Below are positions 6,394 through 13,224 of a stretch of 41,925 bases of DNA, in pieces. Position numbers and translations under genes: made by a program. Under the pieces are notes generated by a model that ran no database searches, was not told the DNA's origin, and saw nothing but the letters and a program-made list of their open reading frames with translations. Location: positions 1 through 41,925 of the IMG/VR virus record IMGVR_UViG_3300050821_004611. One strand, written 5' to 3'. The DNA is from a virus. Each line of letters opens with the position of its first letter. Positions within the stretch are counted from its first letter, which is position 1.

Positions 6394-6783
6394 TCATCGT
6401 TGTTCCCGCCGTGCACGCGCGGCCGAAAGCTCATCGAAGGGCAGCAGCCGCGACTCGGGCGGCGCCGGTAGTTTAGACGGAGTCGGGTGAGAAACCGCCT
6501 GCGTGTTCCAATCCAAGATCACGATATACCGGAAGCTGCGCACGTCATAACGGCCGATCAGGCCGTTGTGCTCGATCTCCCGCAAGCATGCTTCGATCTT
6601 CAAACCAAACCCTGATTCGCCTGGGAAGAGTTCGTAGGCGAGCAGGCCCGGATCCTCGCGCATCCGACCTTCATCGTCGGCGATCGTGTAGAGCAGCAAA
6701 TAGACCAACCGCGCGTCGTGCGAACAGGCCTTAAATCCTGTCCAGTGATGAACGTCGGGAGGCAGCTGGCGCTTACGGCTCAC
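6394..6783 (-). CDS. Replisome-organiser-like protein (phage replication N-terminal domain), 129 aa
   Basis: The N-terminal half reads like the winged-helix domain of phage replication organisers: HHWTGFKACSHDARLVYLLL, then ADDEGRMREDP, LFPGE, a helix ending EHNGLIGRYDV, and a C-terminal SHPTPSKLPAP segment. These proteins bind origin DNA and help load the host helicase. I choose GTG 6783 because GGAGG lies 10 bases upstream; a GTG at 6801 would be longer. It is short, with no DnaD/helicase-loader C-terminal domain. DnaA boxes lie just after it and a palindrome array just before it. Confidence 0.7.
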   Translation of the reverse strand: MSRKRQLPPDVHHWTGFKACSHDARLVYLLLYTIADDEGRMREDPGLLAYELFPGESGFGLKIEACLREIEHNGLIGRYDVRSFRYIVILDWNTQAVSHPTPSKLPAPPESRLLPFDELSAARARREQR

Positions 6784-6893
6784 GCGGACAAAACCTCCCA
6801 CTCCTTGGCGTTAGGTTGCTGCGGGGATCGCGAGTGAGAATAGCGATCTGCTGCACTGCTCGCAACCTGAAAATCGCGCGCGCCCGCGCGTCA

Positions 6894-6922
6894 GATTTCA
6901 ATCTTAATCTTGGATTTAAAAC
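6894..6922. other. AT-rich stretch, candidate unwinding element
   Basis: About 75% A+T over 29 bp in a GC-rich genome, containing the tandem hexamers ATCTTA/ATCTTG (6900-6911). It lies between the DnaA boxes and the palindrome array, where an origin's DNA-unwinding element would be expected. Confidence 0.45.
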
Positions 6923-6964
6923 TCCGACGCGCGCGCCGCTCGCGCGCCCGGTTCTTTGATTCTT

Positions 6965-7032
6965 TTCGCGAAGCGTTTCGCGAATCACTTCGCGAAGTAT
7001 TTCCGGAATCATTTCGCGAAGTATTTCGCGAG
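6965..7032. repeat. Array of six 8-bp palindromes at exact 12-bp spacing
   Basis: TTCGCGAA at 6965, 6977, 6989 and 7013, TTCCGGAA at 7001, and TTCGCGAG at 7025, each starting exactly 12 bp after the last. The 4-base spacers are GCGT, TCAC, GTAT, TCAT, GTAT, so units 3-6 also show a 24-bp higher-order repeat. It looks like an iteron or operator array bound by a dimeric protein in phase, either for replication or for control of the divergent genes. Confidence 0.8.
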
Positions 7033-7040
7033 GAAACTTA

Positions 7041-7238
7041 ATGCGCTCAGGGGCTTGCGCACGCGCCGCGACGTGTGCGACGGTCGTTGCGAATCCGGCG
7101 CCATGGATCGATGGCGAAGTGATGAGGATTTTAGACAGGGAGGCGGCCGAGGCGCCGGCGGCGAAGTTCGGTTTAACATACTGGCGATTATGTGTAGTCA
7201 CGGTGCAGCAAAAATGGACCAACATCAGTTACGCATGA
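7041..7238 (+). CDS. Small hypothetical protein, 65 aa; first gene of early operon
   Basis: ATG 7041 has a GAGG site 6-7 bases upstream, right after the palindrome array, and the stop overlaps the next start as ATGA. The C-terminal half looks helical with a basic, aromatic end (YWRLCVV...). No family recognised. Confidence 0.5.
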   Translation: MRSGACARAATCATVVANPAPWIDGEVMRILDREAAEAPAAKFGLTYWRLCVVTVQQKWTNISYA

Positions 7239-7417
7239 ATGCCCTGGATCAGGCTCTCCGCGCACACACAGTGCCCCAGCCGACCATGCAGGTGCCGGAC
7301 GCCAAAGCCGTGGTCGCGACGGCCGAGATTTACTACGCCTTTCTGGCGCAGACGACGGTAATGGGCGGCGAGCAGCGCCCGGCGGCCGGCGTCGACTTCG
7401 CGCCCGTCGACGTTTGA
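7235..7417 (+). CDS. Small hypothetical protein, 60 aa
   Basis: Start at ATG 7235 is favoured because it makes an ATGA overlap with the gene before; ATG 7214 is in frame but has no better signal. The middle (VPDAKAVVATAEIYYAFL) is one amphipathic helix. Its TGA overlaps a TTG (7414) of the next frame. No known function. Confidence 0.6.
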   Translation: MNALDQALRAHTVPQPTMQVPDAKAVVATAEIYYAFLAQTTVMGGEQRPAAGVDFAPVDV

Positions 7418-7422
7418 AGTCG

Positions 7423-8130
7423 ATGAACACGCAGCTGCGCCAGCCCCGCTCCGACCTGCCGCCGATCCCGGAGCGCATGCGCTTGCTCCCGATCGACGCG
7501 CGCGGCTATCCCGTTCCCTGGTTCGTCGACTGGATCAACGGTGTGCCCGACTTTCGCGTCATGGACCGGCGCAAGTGGTGGCTCTCGATTCGCTTCGGCG
7601 ACTGCTGGCTCTGCGGCGAACCGGTGGGCAAATGGAAAACGTTTGTGATCGGCCCGATGTGCGCGGTCAACCGCACCACGTCCGAGCCGGGCTGTCACTA
7701 CGCCTGCGCGGAATTCGCCGCAATGGCCTGCCCGTTCATGACGCTGCCCCGGGCACAACGCCGCAACGCGAATCTCCCGCCGCACCAGCACCAGGGCGGC
7801 ATGCCGATCGACCGCAATCCGGGCGCGACCTGTCTCTGGACCACGCAATTTTTCGAGCTGTTCGACGGGCTGCTCGAAGCGGGCCCGGTGCCCGGCGCCA
7901 ATCCTGGCCAGCTGCTGCGCCTGGGCGATCCGAAAACGGTGCAGTGGTATGCGGAGGGGCGGCTCGCGACCCGCGAGGAAGTATGGGCCTCGATCGAATC
8001 CGGCCTGCCGCTACTCGAGGACCTGGCGCGCCAGCAGGATGAGATCCAGCGCCGCGGCCACGAGTGCCGCGACGAGCTCGCCAAACAGGTCGCTGCCTTT
8101 CAGCAATTTCTGCCGCCGGCGGCCGCATGA
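7423..8130 (+). CDS. Cys-rich putative zinc-binding protein, 235 aa
   Basis: After a conserved-looking PIDARGYPVPWFVDW segment (24-37), Cys residues cluster: CWLCGEP (61-67), MCAVNR (Cys80), then Cys91, Cys95 and Cys103 (ACPF). This suggests two zinc sites. I recall similar uncharacterised proteins in other phages, so the family looks real, but no activity is known to me. A TTG at 7414 could add three residues and would give a TTGA overlap. The C-terminal 60 residues are helical. Confidence 0.7.
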   Translation: MNTQLRQPRSDLPPIPERMRLLPIDARGYPVPWFVDWINGVPDFRVMDRRKWWLSIRFGDCWLCGEPVGKWKTFVIGPMCAVNRTTSEPGCHYACAEFAAMACPFMTLPRAQRRNANLPPHQHQGGMPIDRNPGATCLWTTQFFELFDGLLEAGPVPGANPGQLLRLGDPKTVQWYAEGRLATREEVWASIESGLPLLEDLARQQDEIQRRGHECRDELAKQVAAFQQFLPPAAA

Positions 8131-8354
8131 CCGTCTGCGGCGCAGCCTCGTTTCGGCAGCGGCTCGACGAGATGCAGCGAGATCTCGTCGCCATCACAAA
8201 CGAGCTGAACAAGTCCCAGTATTGGGACGCGGCGCTGCGCGCCCAGCAGGTGCTGCTCGCCATCGATCACCTGTTCGGGGCGGACGTCGATCTCGACGAT
8301 CCGGATGATTGGCGCTGGCCGCCGGAAGTGTTGCCAATGGAGCAGGAGGCGTGA
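8127..8354 (+). CDS. Small acidic helical protein, 75 aa
   Basis: Coupled to its neighbours on both sides (ATGA at 8127; GTGA at 8351). Two amphipathic helices (residues 8-48) precede an acidic DLDDPDDW segment. No recognised domain. Confidence 0.65.
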   Translation: MTVCGAASFRQRLDEMQRDLVAITNELNKSQYWDAALRAQQVLLAIDHLFGADVDLDDPDDWRWPPEVLPMEQEA

Positions 8355-8626
8355 AGCGGATTTACAAATATCCGCTGCTGCTCTGCCCGGAGCAGCACGT
8401 CGAGATGCCGATCGCGGCGCGCATTCTCTGCTGCGAGGTCCAGCGCGACACGGTCTGCCTATGGGCCGTCGTCGATCCGGAGGCCGGCAAAGTGCATCGC
8501 ACCTTCCGGATCGTCGGCACCGGCAACGCGTTCGATGACGACAATCACACCCATCACCTCGGAACCGTGCAACTCGAGGGCGGTCAATTCGTGTTTCACG
8601 TATTCGAACAGCTGGGGACGACGTGA
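8351..8626 (+). CDS. DUF7352-like phage protein, 91 aa
   Basis: GTG 8351 overlaps the previous stop, with AGGAGG just upstream. The start RIYKYPL, the EMPIAARIL segment, LWAVVDP, the FRIVGTGNA strand and a C-terminal FVFHVFE match a small phage family of unknown function that I recall as DUF7352. The protein is all-beta in appearance and probably compact. Coupled by GTGA to the membrane peptide that follows. Confidence 0.75.
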   Translation: MKRIYKYPLLLCPEQHVEMPIAARILCCEVQRDTVCLWAVVDPEAGKVHRTFRIVGTGNAFDDDNHTHHLGTVQLEGGQFVFHVFEQLGTT

Positions 8627-8712
8627 AGCCCGAAGTATTCGCCAAGGCGTGCTCGGTCGGCCGCGACGTCGCCGTGATCGCCTGGGTGCTCTATTGGTTC
8701 GTGTCGCACTAA
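8623..8712 (+). CDS. Single-span membrane peptide, 29 aa
   Basis: GTG 8623 overlaps the upstream stop (GTGA) and the TAA overlaps the next ATG (TAATG). The C-terminal half (DVAVIAWVLYWFVS) is a membrane span. The tight coupling on both sides argues that this tiny gene is real. Confidence 0.55.
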   Translation: MKPEVFAKACSVGRDVAVIAWVLYWFVSH

Positions 8713-8942
8713 TGCAGCTCTCGAAAGACGAAGCCCTGCGAATGGCGGTCGCACTCGATACCGCGATCACGTGCATGGAATTTTCTTCGAACAATTTCCT
8801 GCCGACTGCCGTGACGCCATCCCTCGCCGAGAATTGCCTGATCCACCTGCGCGAGCTCCGCTCGGCCGCGCTGCGCGTTAACCGCCGCGATCCGGAGCCG
8901 GAGGAAATCGCACCTTACGATCCGTTTCAGGTGCACGGATGA
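8712..8942 (+). CDS. Small helical protein, 76 aa
   Basis: Starts in a TAATG overlap, ends in ATGA. Helical throughout residues 3-58 with a single Cys in each half, then an acidic tail (PEPEEIAPYDPF). Unrecognised. Confidence 0.65.
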   Translation: MQLSKDEALRMAVALDTAITCMEFSSNNFLPTAVTPSLAENCLIHLRELRSAALRVNRRDPEPEEIAPYDPFQVHG

Positions 8943-9145
8943 ACGCGCCGATCGTGCCCGACAGCGTGATCCTTCAGCTCGAGCTGACAGACGACCAGGC
9001 GCTCGCGCTCGCGCAGTTCTGTAAGCGCCTGTCGTGGTCGGAGTTCCGGCACAATGCGGTCAATGAATCGGAGGCCTATACCATCCGTACGGCGGTGACG
9101 CTGCTGCGTGAGGAATTGGCTTACAAGGGGTTTGCGCCGCGATGA
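8939..9145 (+). CDS. Small helical protein, 68 aa
   Basis: ATGA overlaps at both ends. The sequence is two to three helices with LTDDQALALAQFCKRL prominent; a similar small domain occurs in other phage early regions, but I cannot name it. Likely cytoplasmic. Confidence 0.65.
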   Translation: MNAPIVPDSVILQLELTDDQALALAQFCKRLSWSEFRHNAVNESEAYTIRTAVTLLREELAYKGFAPR

Positions 9146-9471
9146 GCGAAGATCGAACAGAACTCGATTTGGGACCCTGCTGCTGCTGTGGCAAAGCGCA
9201 GGACGGCACGGTGCGAACGCTGGTGATGCTGCCTTTCGAGGCACCGCGCGGCACGGTGGGCTGGGGCTGCGTTCAATGTCACGCGCCGATGCGCGGCGCC
9301 AATGCGATTGTCTGCGACGAGTGCATCGATCAGCACGGCGGGGATCTGCCACGATGGCTGAAGTGGATTCAGGGCGGCGAATATCCGAAGGATAAAATCC
9401 GCGTGCCGCTCAACGGCTTCGAGCGCGTACCCTTCGATCACAATCTTGAACTGCATCCGGAGGTCGCGTGA
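9142..9471 (+). CDS. Zinc-finger-like protein, 109 aa
   Basis: Cys13-16 (CCCC-GKA), CVQCH (about 44-48) and CDECI (about 59-63) give three Cys pairs in the first 65 residues, the pattern of a treble-clef or double zinc finger as in ClpX-type N-terminal domains. The rest is basic and Pro-containing. A protein- or nucleic-acid-binding adaptor role is plausible. Coupled by ATGA and GTGA. Confidence 0.7.
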   Translation: MSEDRTELDLGPCCCCGKAQDGTVRTLVMLPFEAPRGTVGWGCVQCHAPMRGANAIVCDECIDQHGGDLPRWLKWIQGGEYPKDKIRVPLNGFERVPFDHNLELHPEVA

Positions 9472-9623
9472 AAAAATCCAACGTCACCCGCCTCGAGCCC
9501 AAGCCGGCGCCGGAATTTCGGCCGCGCTTTACGCGCGAAGGCCTCGACAGCTTGATCAACGTTCTGGTGAACAAAACGGTCGCGAGCTTGCGAGCGCGCG
9601 AGGCCTCGGAACGAAAGAGATGA
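9468..9623 (+). CDS. Small basic protein, 51 aa
   Basis: GTG 9468 overlaps the previous stop; ends in ATGA with the next frame. Rich in Lys/Arg with one helix (about 24-51). No family. Confidence 0.55.
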   Translation: MKKSNVTRLEPKPAPEFRPRFTREGLDSLINVLVNKTVASLRAREASERKR

Positions 9624-9763
9624 TCGCCGTCCGCCATACCTTCGATCGCCTCGGTGCCGACCAGACCGGAACCGGTCATGCCGTACGTATCTATCCTTTG
9701 GCTCGCACTTCGCAGGGTCGCGGCTCATCTCACAACCGCGCCCGAAGTGTAGTCCCGGATTAA
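9620..9763 (+). CDS. Possible small protein, 47 aa
   Basis: ATG 9620 overlaps the preceding stop as ATGA, the operon's usual junction. The product is basic with low-complexity Arg/Ser at the end. Nothing else supports it, so it may not be a gene. Confidence 0.35.
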   Translation: MIAVRHTFDRLGADQTGTGHAVRIYPLARTSQGRGSSHNRARSVVPD

Positions 9764-9774
9764 AAGCAGCGCAA

Positions 9775-9803
9775 TTGCGGCGCAGCATTAAAGCTGCTAA
9801 AAT
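9775..9803 (+). promoter_or_regulatory. Sigma-70-type promoter for the RHH regulator and downstream operon
   Basis: TTGCGG (9775-9780) and TAAAAT (9798-9803) are separated by exactly 17 bp, matching the sigma-70 consensus at four of six and five of six positions. It lies in the only real gap of the rightward operon, 35 bp upstream of the GTG at 9838. Confidence 0.65.
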
Positions 9804-9837
9804 ACCCCTGTGTTCCAAATGCGGATGGGGTCTAACG

Positions 9838-10074
9838 GTGGCAGAAAAAATTAAACGTGGTCGCGGACGTCCGCCCCTCTCAGCAGAGCCGGGCGTGCGC
9901 TCGATGGTGCATCTGCCCGAAGAACTCACCGAGGATCTGCGCGCCGCCGGCGGCGGCTCCCTCTCACGCGGGATCATTCGCCAGGCCGCAGGCCATCCGC
10001 CCATTCAGACGCCGGCCCAGGGCCGAGCCCGCAAACGCGCCAAGGCACGCGCGGCGGCCGAGCCCAAGCCGTGA
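9838..10074 (+). CDS. Ribbon-helix-helix DNA-binding protein with AT-hook-like N-terminus, 78 aa
   Basis: GTG 9838 follows GGGG. Residues 6-12 (KRGRGRP) contain the GRP core of an AT hook. Residues 21-50 give one beta strand (RSMVHLP) and two helices, the Arc/CopG-type fold in which a strand dimer enters the major groove. The C-terminus is a basic Ala/Arg/Lys tail. It has its own promoter just before the recombinase genes, so it may regulate them or itself; that is inference. Ends GTGA. Confidence 0.7.
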   Translation: MAEKIKRGRGRPPLSAEPGVRSMVHLPEELTEDLRAAGGGSLSRGIIRQAAGHPPIQTPAQGRARKRAKARAAAEPKP

Positions 10075-10394
10075 GCACCTATACCTGCGAGGAATGCGGG
10101 CGCACCTTCGATAAGGGTGTCAGCGACGAAGAGGCGCACGCCGAACGGGTGGCAAATTTCGGCGAGGCCTTCGCCGACGACCTAGCCGTCATTTGCGACG
10201 ATTGTTACCTGGAGCTGCAGCAGAGAGCGATTGCCGTTGATGGCATCGTCGCAATTGCGGGGCAACCGGATCGTGAGGGAACCGTCCTCGATGCCACCGC
10301 GCTGCGCGCGCTCGCCGATGGCAAATTTCTGTTTTGGGAAGAAGCGCGGCAGGCGCTGATCTATCGCGGTCCGATGCTGGAGCAGAAGCCGTGA
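10071..10394 (+). CDS. Zinc-ribbon protein, 107 aa
   Basis: GTG 10071 overlaps the RHH gene. CEECG (residues 6-10) and CDDC (about 43-46) make a CxxC-CxxC zinc ribbon, followed by a helix and a mixed alpha/beta part. No further homology recognised. Lies between the RHH regulator and the possible recombination factor. Confidence 0.65.
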   Translation: MSTYTCEECGRTFDKGVSDEEAHAERVANFGEAFADDLAVICDDCYLELQQRAIAVDGIVAIAGQPDREGTVLDATALRALADGKFLFWEEARQALIYRGPMLEQKP

Positions 10395-10699
10395 CAGCGA
10401 CTAGACCTCCGCCGCGCTCCTGGGAGCTAAACACATGGCCAACAGAAATCTGGCCGCACACCAAAGCGCGAGGGCAATGGATCGGGCGCGCATACCGTAA
10501 GGAGCTGCTCGCCGCCGGCGCAATGACGCGCATCGGCATGAAACTCGTGTTCATCGGGGCCAAGTACGAAAAATGGCTCGAACGCCGCGCCAATCATGTC
10601 GTCGAGTTCCAGAGCAACAACCCGGCTCTCGGCAAGCGCGTCGCCAAGGGTTCGACGGAGTACGCGGCATTGGCAAACAGAATTATTACGGAAGATTAA
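10391..10699 (+). CDS. Possible excisionase/recombination directionality factor, 102 aa
   Basis: Start GTG 10391 (GTGA overlap); stop lies 3 bases before the serine recombinase ATG. The central block, roughly RIGMKLVFIGAKYEKWLERR, resembles the wing and last helix of MerR/Xis-type small DNA-binding proteins. Serine integrases need a directionality factor to excise, and such factors can lie next to the integrase gene. The family is too diverse to call by eye, so this is an inference from position and a short motif. Confidence 0.5.
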   Translation: MTATRPPPRSWELNTWPTEIWPHTKARGQWIGRAYRKELLAAGAMTRIGMKLVFIGAKYEKWLERRANHVVEFQSNNPALGKRVAKGSTEYAALANRIITED

Positions 10700-10702
10700 A
10701 AT

Positions 10703-12334
10703 ATGAAACGAGCCGCGACCTACGCCCGATTCTCCACCGACAAGCAGACCGAGACCTCAATCGACGATCAGCGCCGCGCCTGCAATGAGTACGCGAAGCA
10801 GAACGGCCTGAAAGTTGTCCACGAATTTGCGGACCTCGCGATCTCCGGAGCGAGCTTCGGCAATCGCCCGGGCGTCACGCAGTTGCAGAAAGCCGCCTTC
10901 GCCGGCGAGATTGACGTGATCATCATCGCGGATCTGACGCGCCTCTCGCGCAATAGCGCGGACCTTCCCAAGTTCCTCGAGCGCGTTCGCTTTCGCGGCG
11001 TGCGGGTGATCGGAGTACTCGACCGCTTCGATTCGGATCAGCGCCACTCGCGCATGCAGGCAGGCCTCTCCGGCATCATGTCGGACGAATACCGCGCGGC
11101 CGTCGGCGAGCGCGTGCACCTGGCGCTCGATACCCTCGCCAAGAACAGCAAGTCGACCGGCGGCGTCGCCTACGGCTATACCTCGACGCGGGTGAAGGTC
11201 CCGGATCAGGCCCGCATCGTCAAAGAAATCTTCCGCCGCATCGCCGCCGGCGAGACCATGAAAGCGGTGGTCTCGGATTTGAACGCGCGCGGCGTGCCCT
11301 CGCCCGGCTCGGTCTGGAAGCGCACGACCAACCGGCGCGACGGTCGGTGGCTGATCGCGACCTTGAACGCGCTGCTGCAGAACGAAATCTATATCGGCCG
11401 CGTGATCTGGAATCGCTCGCAGTGGGTAAAGGAACCCGACACCGGGATCCGCAAGCGCCGCGAGCGGCCGCGGAAGGAATGGGTGATCGACGAGCGCCCG
11501 GAACTCGCGCTCGTGGATCGGCCAACCTGGGACGCGGTGCATAAGCGGATGCAGGATCGCAAGGTCGGCCGGGTATCGCCCCAGGCGCGCAACCGCTATG
11601 CGCTGTCGGGCATTCTCGAATGCAAGATCTGCAGCGGCAGTTTCGTGATGTCGGGCGGCGGCAAGAACAGCCGCGGCTATGGCCGCGCCGGCCCGCGTTA
11701 CTACGTCTGCTCGACCTTCCACAATGGCGGCGTGAACGCCTGCACCAACGCGGTCCGCGTCGAGCGCGAGCTCGTGCAGGACTTGCTGGTGCAGCCGGCG
11801 CTCGACGAGCTGCTGTCGGAGGCGGCCGTGAACGCGGCCGTGATCCGTATCAAGCAGGCCATGAAGGACACGCCGCCGGCGCCGGTCGTGGACCTGACCG
11901 CAATTGAGGCCAAGATCGCCAAGATCCGCGCGCACGTCGCGAGCGGGGTACTGGATGCGGAGGACGCGGAGCCCGTGTTTGCCAAACTGGAAGCCGAGCG
12001 CCAGGCCCTCGTGCGCGAGGCGCAGCGCGCGGTCAAGGGGCCGCTCATCTCCGGGCCGTGGGGGGTCGAGGCGGAATACCGGAAGCAGGCGCAGCAAATG
12101 CGCGAGGACCTCACAGGGGAGGATGCGGACGCGGCGCGTGCCGCCCTGGTCGCCGCCTACGGCCCGCGCATTCCCTTGCGGCCGGACCCGACCGGGCGGT
12201 TCCTCATCGCGGAGACCGTCCTACAGGCCAATGTCGTCCTTCTGGCGTCCGGCTCCAACCTGGGTCGGATACGCGAGAGTAGCGGGGGGCCGCTATGTGC
12301 GCATATACCCCTGATTAGACGGGGGCAAAAATGA
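10703..12334 (+). CDS. int: Large serine recombinase (phage integrase), 543 aa
   Basis: The catalytic domain starts YARFS (Arg9, nucleophile Ser11) and has DLTRLSR at 77-83, the resolvase/invertase signature. A recombinase domain follows (about 155-275), then a zinc beta-ribbon with CKIC near 311 and a second Cys pair near YYVCSTFH...AC, and a coiled-coil region (about 390-450). Length fits large serine integrases, which insert phage DNA between attP and attB by double-strand breaks through a Ser-DNA link. It starts 3 bases after the previous gene and overlaps the next by ATGA, leaving no intergenic attP. Confidence 0.95.
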   Translation: MKRAATYARFSTDKQTETSIDDQRRACNEYAKQNGLKVVHEFADLAISGASFGNRPGVTQLQKAAFAGEIDVIIIADLTRLSRNSADLPKFLERVRFRGVRVIGVLDRFDSDQRHSRMQAGLSGIMSDEYRAAVGERVHLALDTLAKNSKSTGGVAYGYTSTRVKVPDQARIVKEIFRRIAAGETMKAVVSDLNARGVPSPGSVWKRTTNRRDGRWLIATLNALLQNEIYIGRVIWNRSQWVKEPDTGIRKRRERPRKEWVIDERPELALVDRPTWDAVHKRMQDRKVGRVSPQARNRYALSGILECKICSGSFVMSGGGKNSRGYGRAGPRYYVCSTFHNGGVNACTNAVRVERELVQDLLVQPALDELLSEAAVNAAVIRIKQAMKDTPPAPVVDLTAIEAKIAKIRAHVASGVLDAEDAEPVFAKLEAERQALVREAQRAVKGPLISGPWGVEAEYRKQAQQMREDLTGEDADAARAALVAAYGPRIPLRPDPTGRFLIAETVLQANVVLLASGSNLGRIRESSGGPLCAHIPLIRRGQK

Positions 12335-12729
12335 GCGCCAAGCGCCCTCGCCGCCCCAAACGCCCCCCGGGCCGCACGGTAACCAACCCCCCGGGGCCGC
12401 GCCGCTCTCAAGCCTTCCCAGGGGCTCCCAGGCCGGACCGGGGCAGTTCCCGGCGCCCCTCGCGTACTGCCAACGTCCATACAACGCCAGTACGCCGGCC
12501 CGGTTTCGCGTTTGAGACGGTCTGCATCGGCTGCAGCTGTACGGATAACCAGGCCTGCGTTTCGGACCTGGGAATGCCCTGCCATTGGGTCGCGGTCAAT
12601 GCGGAGCGGCTACGCGGCGTCTGCAGCGAGTGCGCCACGCGGATGTGCACCGCGCTTCTGGATGTGCATTCCCCGGATGCAGATTGGCCTCGGCCGAGCG
12701 ATGACCAGCGGCGGGAGATGGACCTATGA
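12331..12729 (+). CDS. Cys-rich phage protein with Pro/Arg-rich N-terminus, 132 aa
   Basis: The first 55 residues are basic, Pro-rich and probably disordered. The rest carries a Cys module widespread in phages: CIGCSCTDNQAC, then MPCHW and CSEC, likely binding zinc. The start overlaps the recombinase stop (ATGA). Function unknown; a C-terminal acidic tail follows the zinc module. Confidence 0.7.
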   Translation: MSAKRPRRPKRPPGRTVTNPPGPRRSQAFPGAPRPDRGSSRRPSRTANVHTTPVRRPGFAFETVCIGCSCTDNQACVSDLGMPCHWVAVNAERLRGVCSECATRMCTALLDVHSPDADWPRPSDDQRREMDL

Positions 12730-12962
12730 AGCCGGTCGCCTTTCCGCAAGCGACCGTGACCTTCGCCAAGGATCAGCCCGAGTACACGCCATTGCCCGCG
12801 CACGTCTCGCGGCAGGGCGTCGTGACCAGCTGCTGGGAGCTGACCACTGATGAACTGACGCGGCTGCTCGAGACCAAACGCATTTGGATTTCGCAATTGA
12901 CATTCGGCGATCCGCTGCAGCCGCAGATCCCCTCGGTCGACAAGCCGGACCTCACGACGTGA
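12726..12962 (+). CDS. Small hypothetical protein, 78 aa
   Basis: ATGA with the gene before and GTGA with the gene after. The middle (SCWELTTDELTRLLETKRIWISQLTFG) looks like helix-strand, as in small phage beta-grasp proteins, but I cannot assign it. Confidence 0.65.
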   Translation: MKPVAFPQATVTFAKDQPEYTPLPAHVSRQGVVTSCWELTTDELTRLLETKRIWISQLTFGDPLQPQIPSVDKPDLTT

Positions 12963-13222
12963 AGTCTTCGGAAGTGCCTCCGACGATCTGCCCCAGCTGT
13001 GGCAAGCGGCTCGATGGCGCCACGGACCCGTTGACGAAGGCGACGCCCAAGGAAGGCGATGTGAGCGTGTGTGCCTACTGCCAGAACATTGCCGTGTTCC
13101 GCGCCGATCAGACCTTGCGAGCGATGACCGCCCGCGAATGGGCGGAGATGCCCGCGACCTGCCGCAAGCAGCTCGAGGCCATCCAACTCGCCATCGACCA
13201 GTTTCCGCCACCAGGAGGTTAA
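12959..13222 (+). CDS. Zinc-ribbon protein, 87 aa
   Basis: GTG 12959 overlaps the upstream stop. CPSCGK (11-16) and CAYC (about 38-41) form a two-pair zinc ribbon; the C-terminal half is helical (LRAMTAREWAEMPATCRKQL). This pattern is common in small phage proteins of unknown role. Confidence 0.65.
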   Translation: MKSSEVPPTICPSCGKRLDGATDPLTKATPKEGDVSVCAYCQNIAVFRADQTLRAMTAREWAEMPATCRKQLEAIQLAIDQFPPPGG

Positions 13223-13224
13223 CC

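Larger units (their letters stand above)
6784..7040. promoter_or_regulatory. Divergent intergenic region with origin-like elements
   Basis: This 257-bp spacer separates the leftward replication pair from the rightward early operon. It contains alternating GC tracts (about 6873-6890 and 6927-6950), an AT-rich stretch and the 12-bp palindrome array. Promoters in both directions are expected, but I could not identify clear -35/-10 pairs. Confidence 0.55.

Noticed and set aside
6965-7032. CRISPR array
   Set aside because: Units are 8-bp palindromes with 4-bp spacers, far too short for repeats and spacers; no cas genes present.
6784-7225. Leftward 150-codon frame through the palindrome array
   Set aside because: The periodic Leu-Arg-Glu product is just the 12-bp array translated; no ribosome site, and a better start exists at 6783.
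10757-12097. Leftward 446-codon open frame
   Set aside because: Antisense to the serine recombinase, with His/Arg/Ala-rich composition and no motif.
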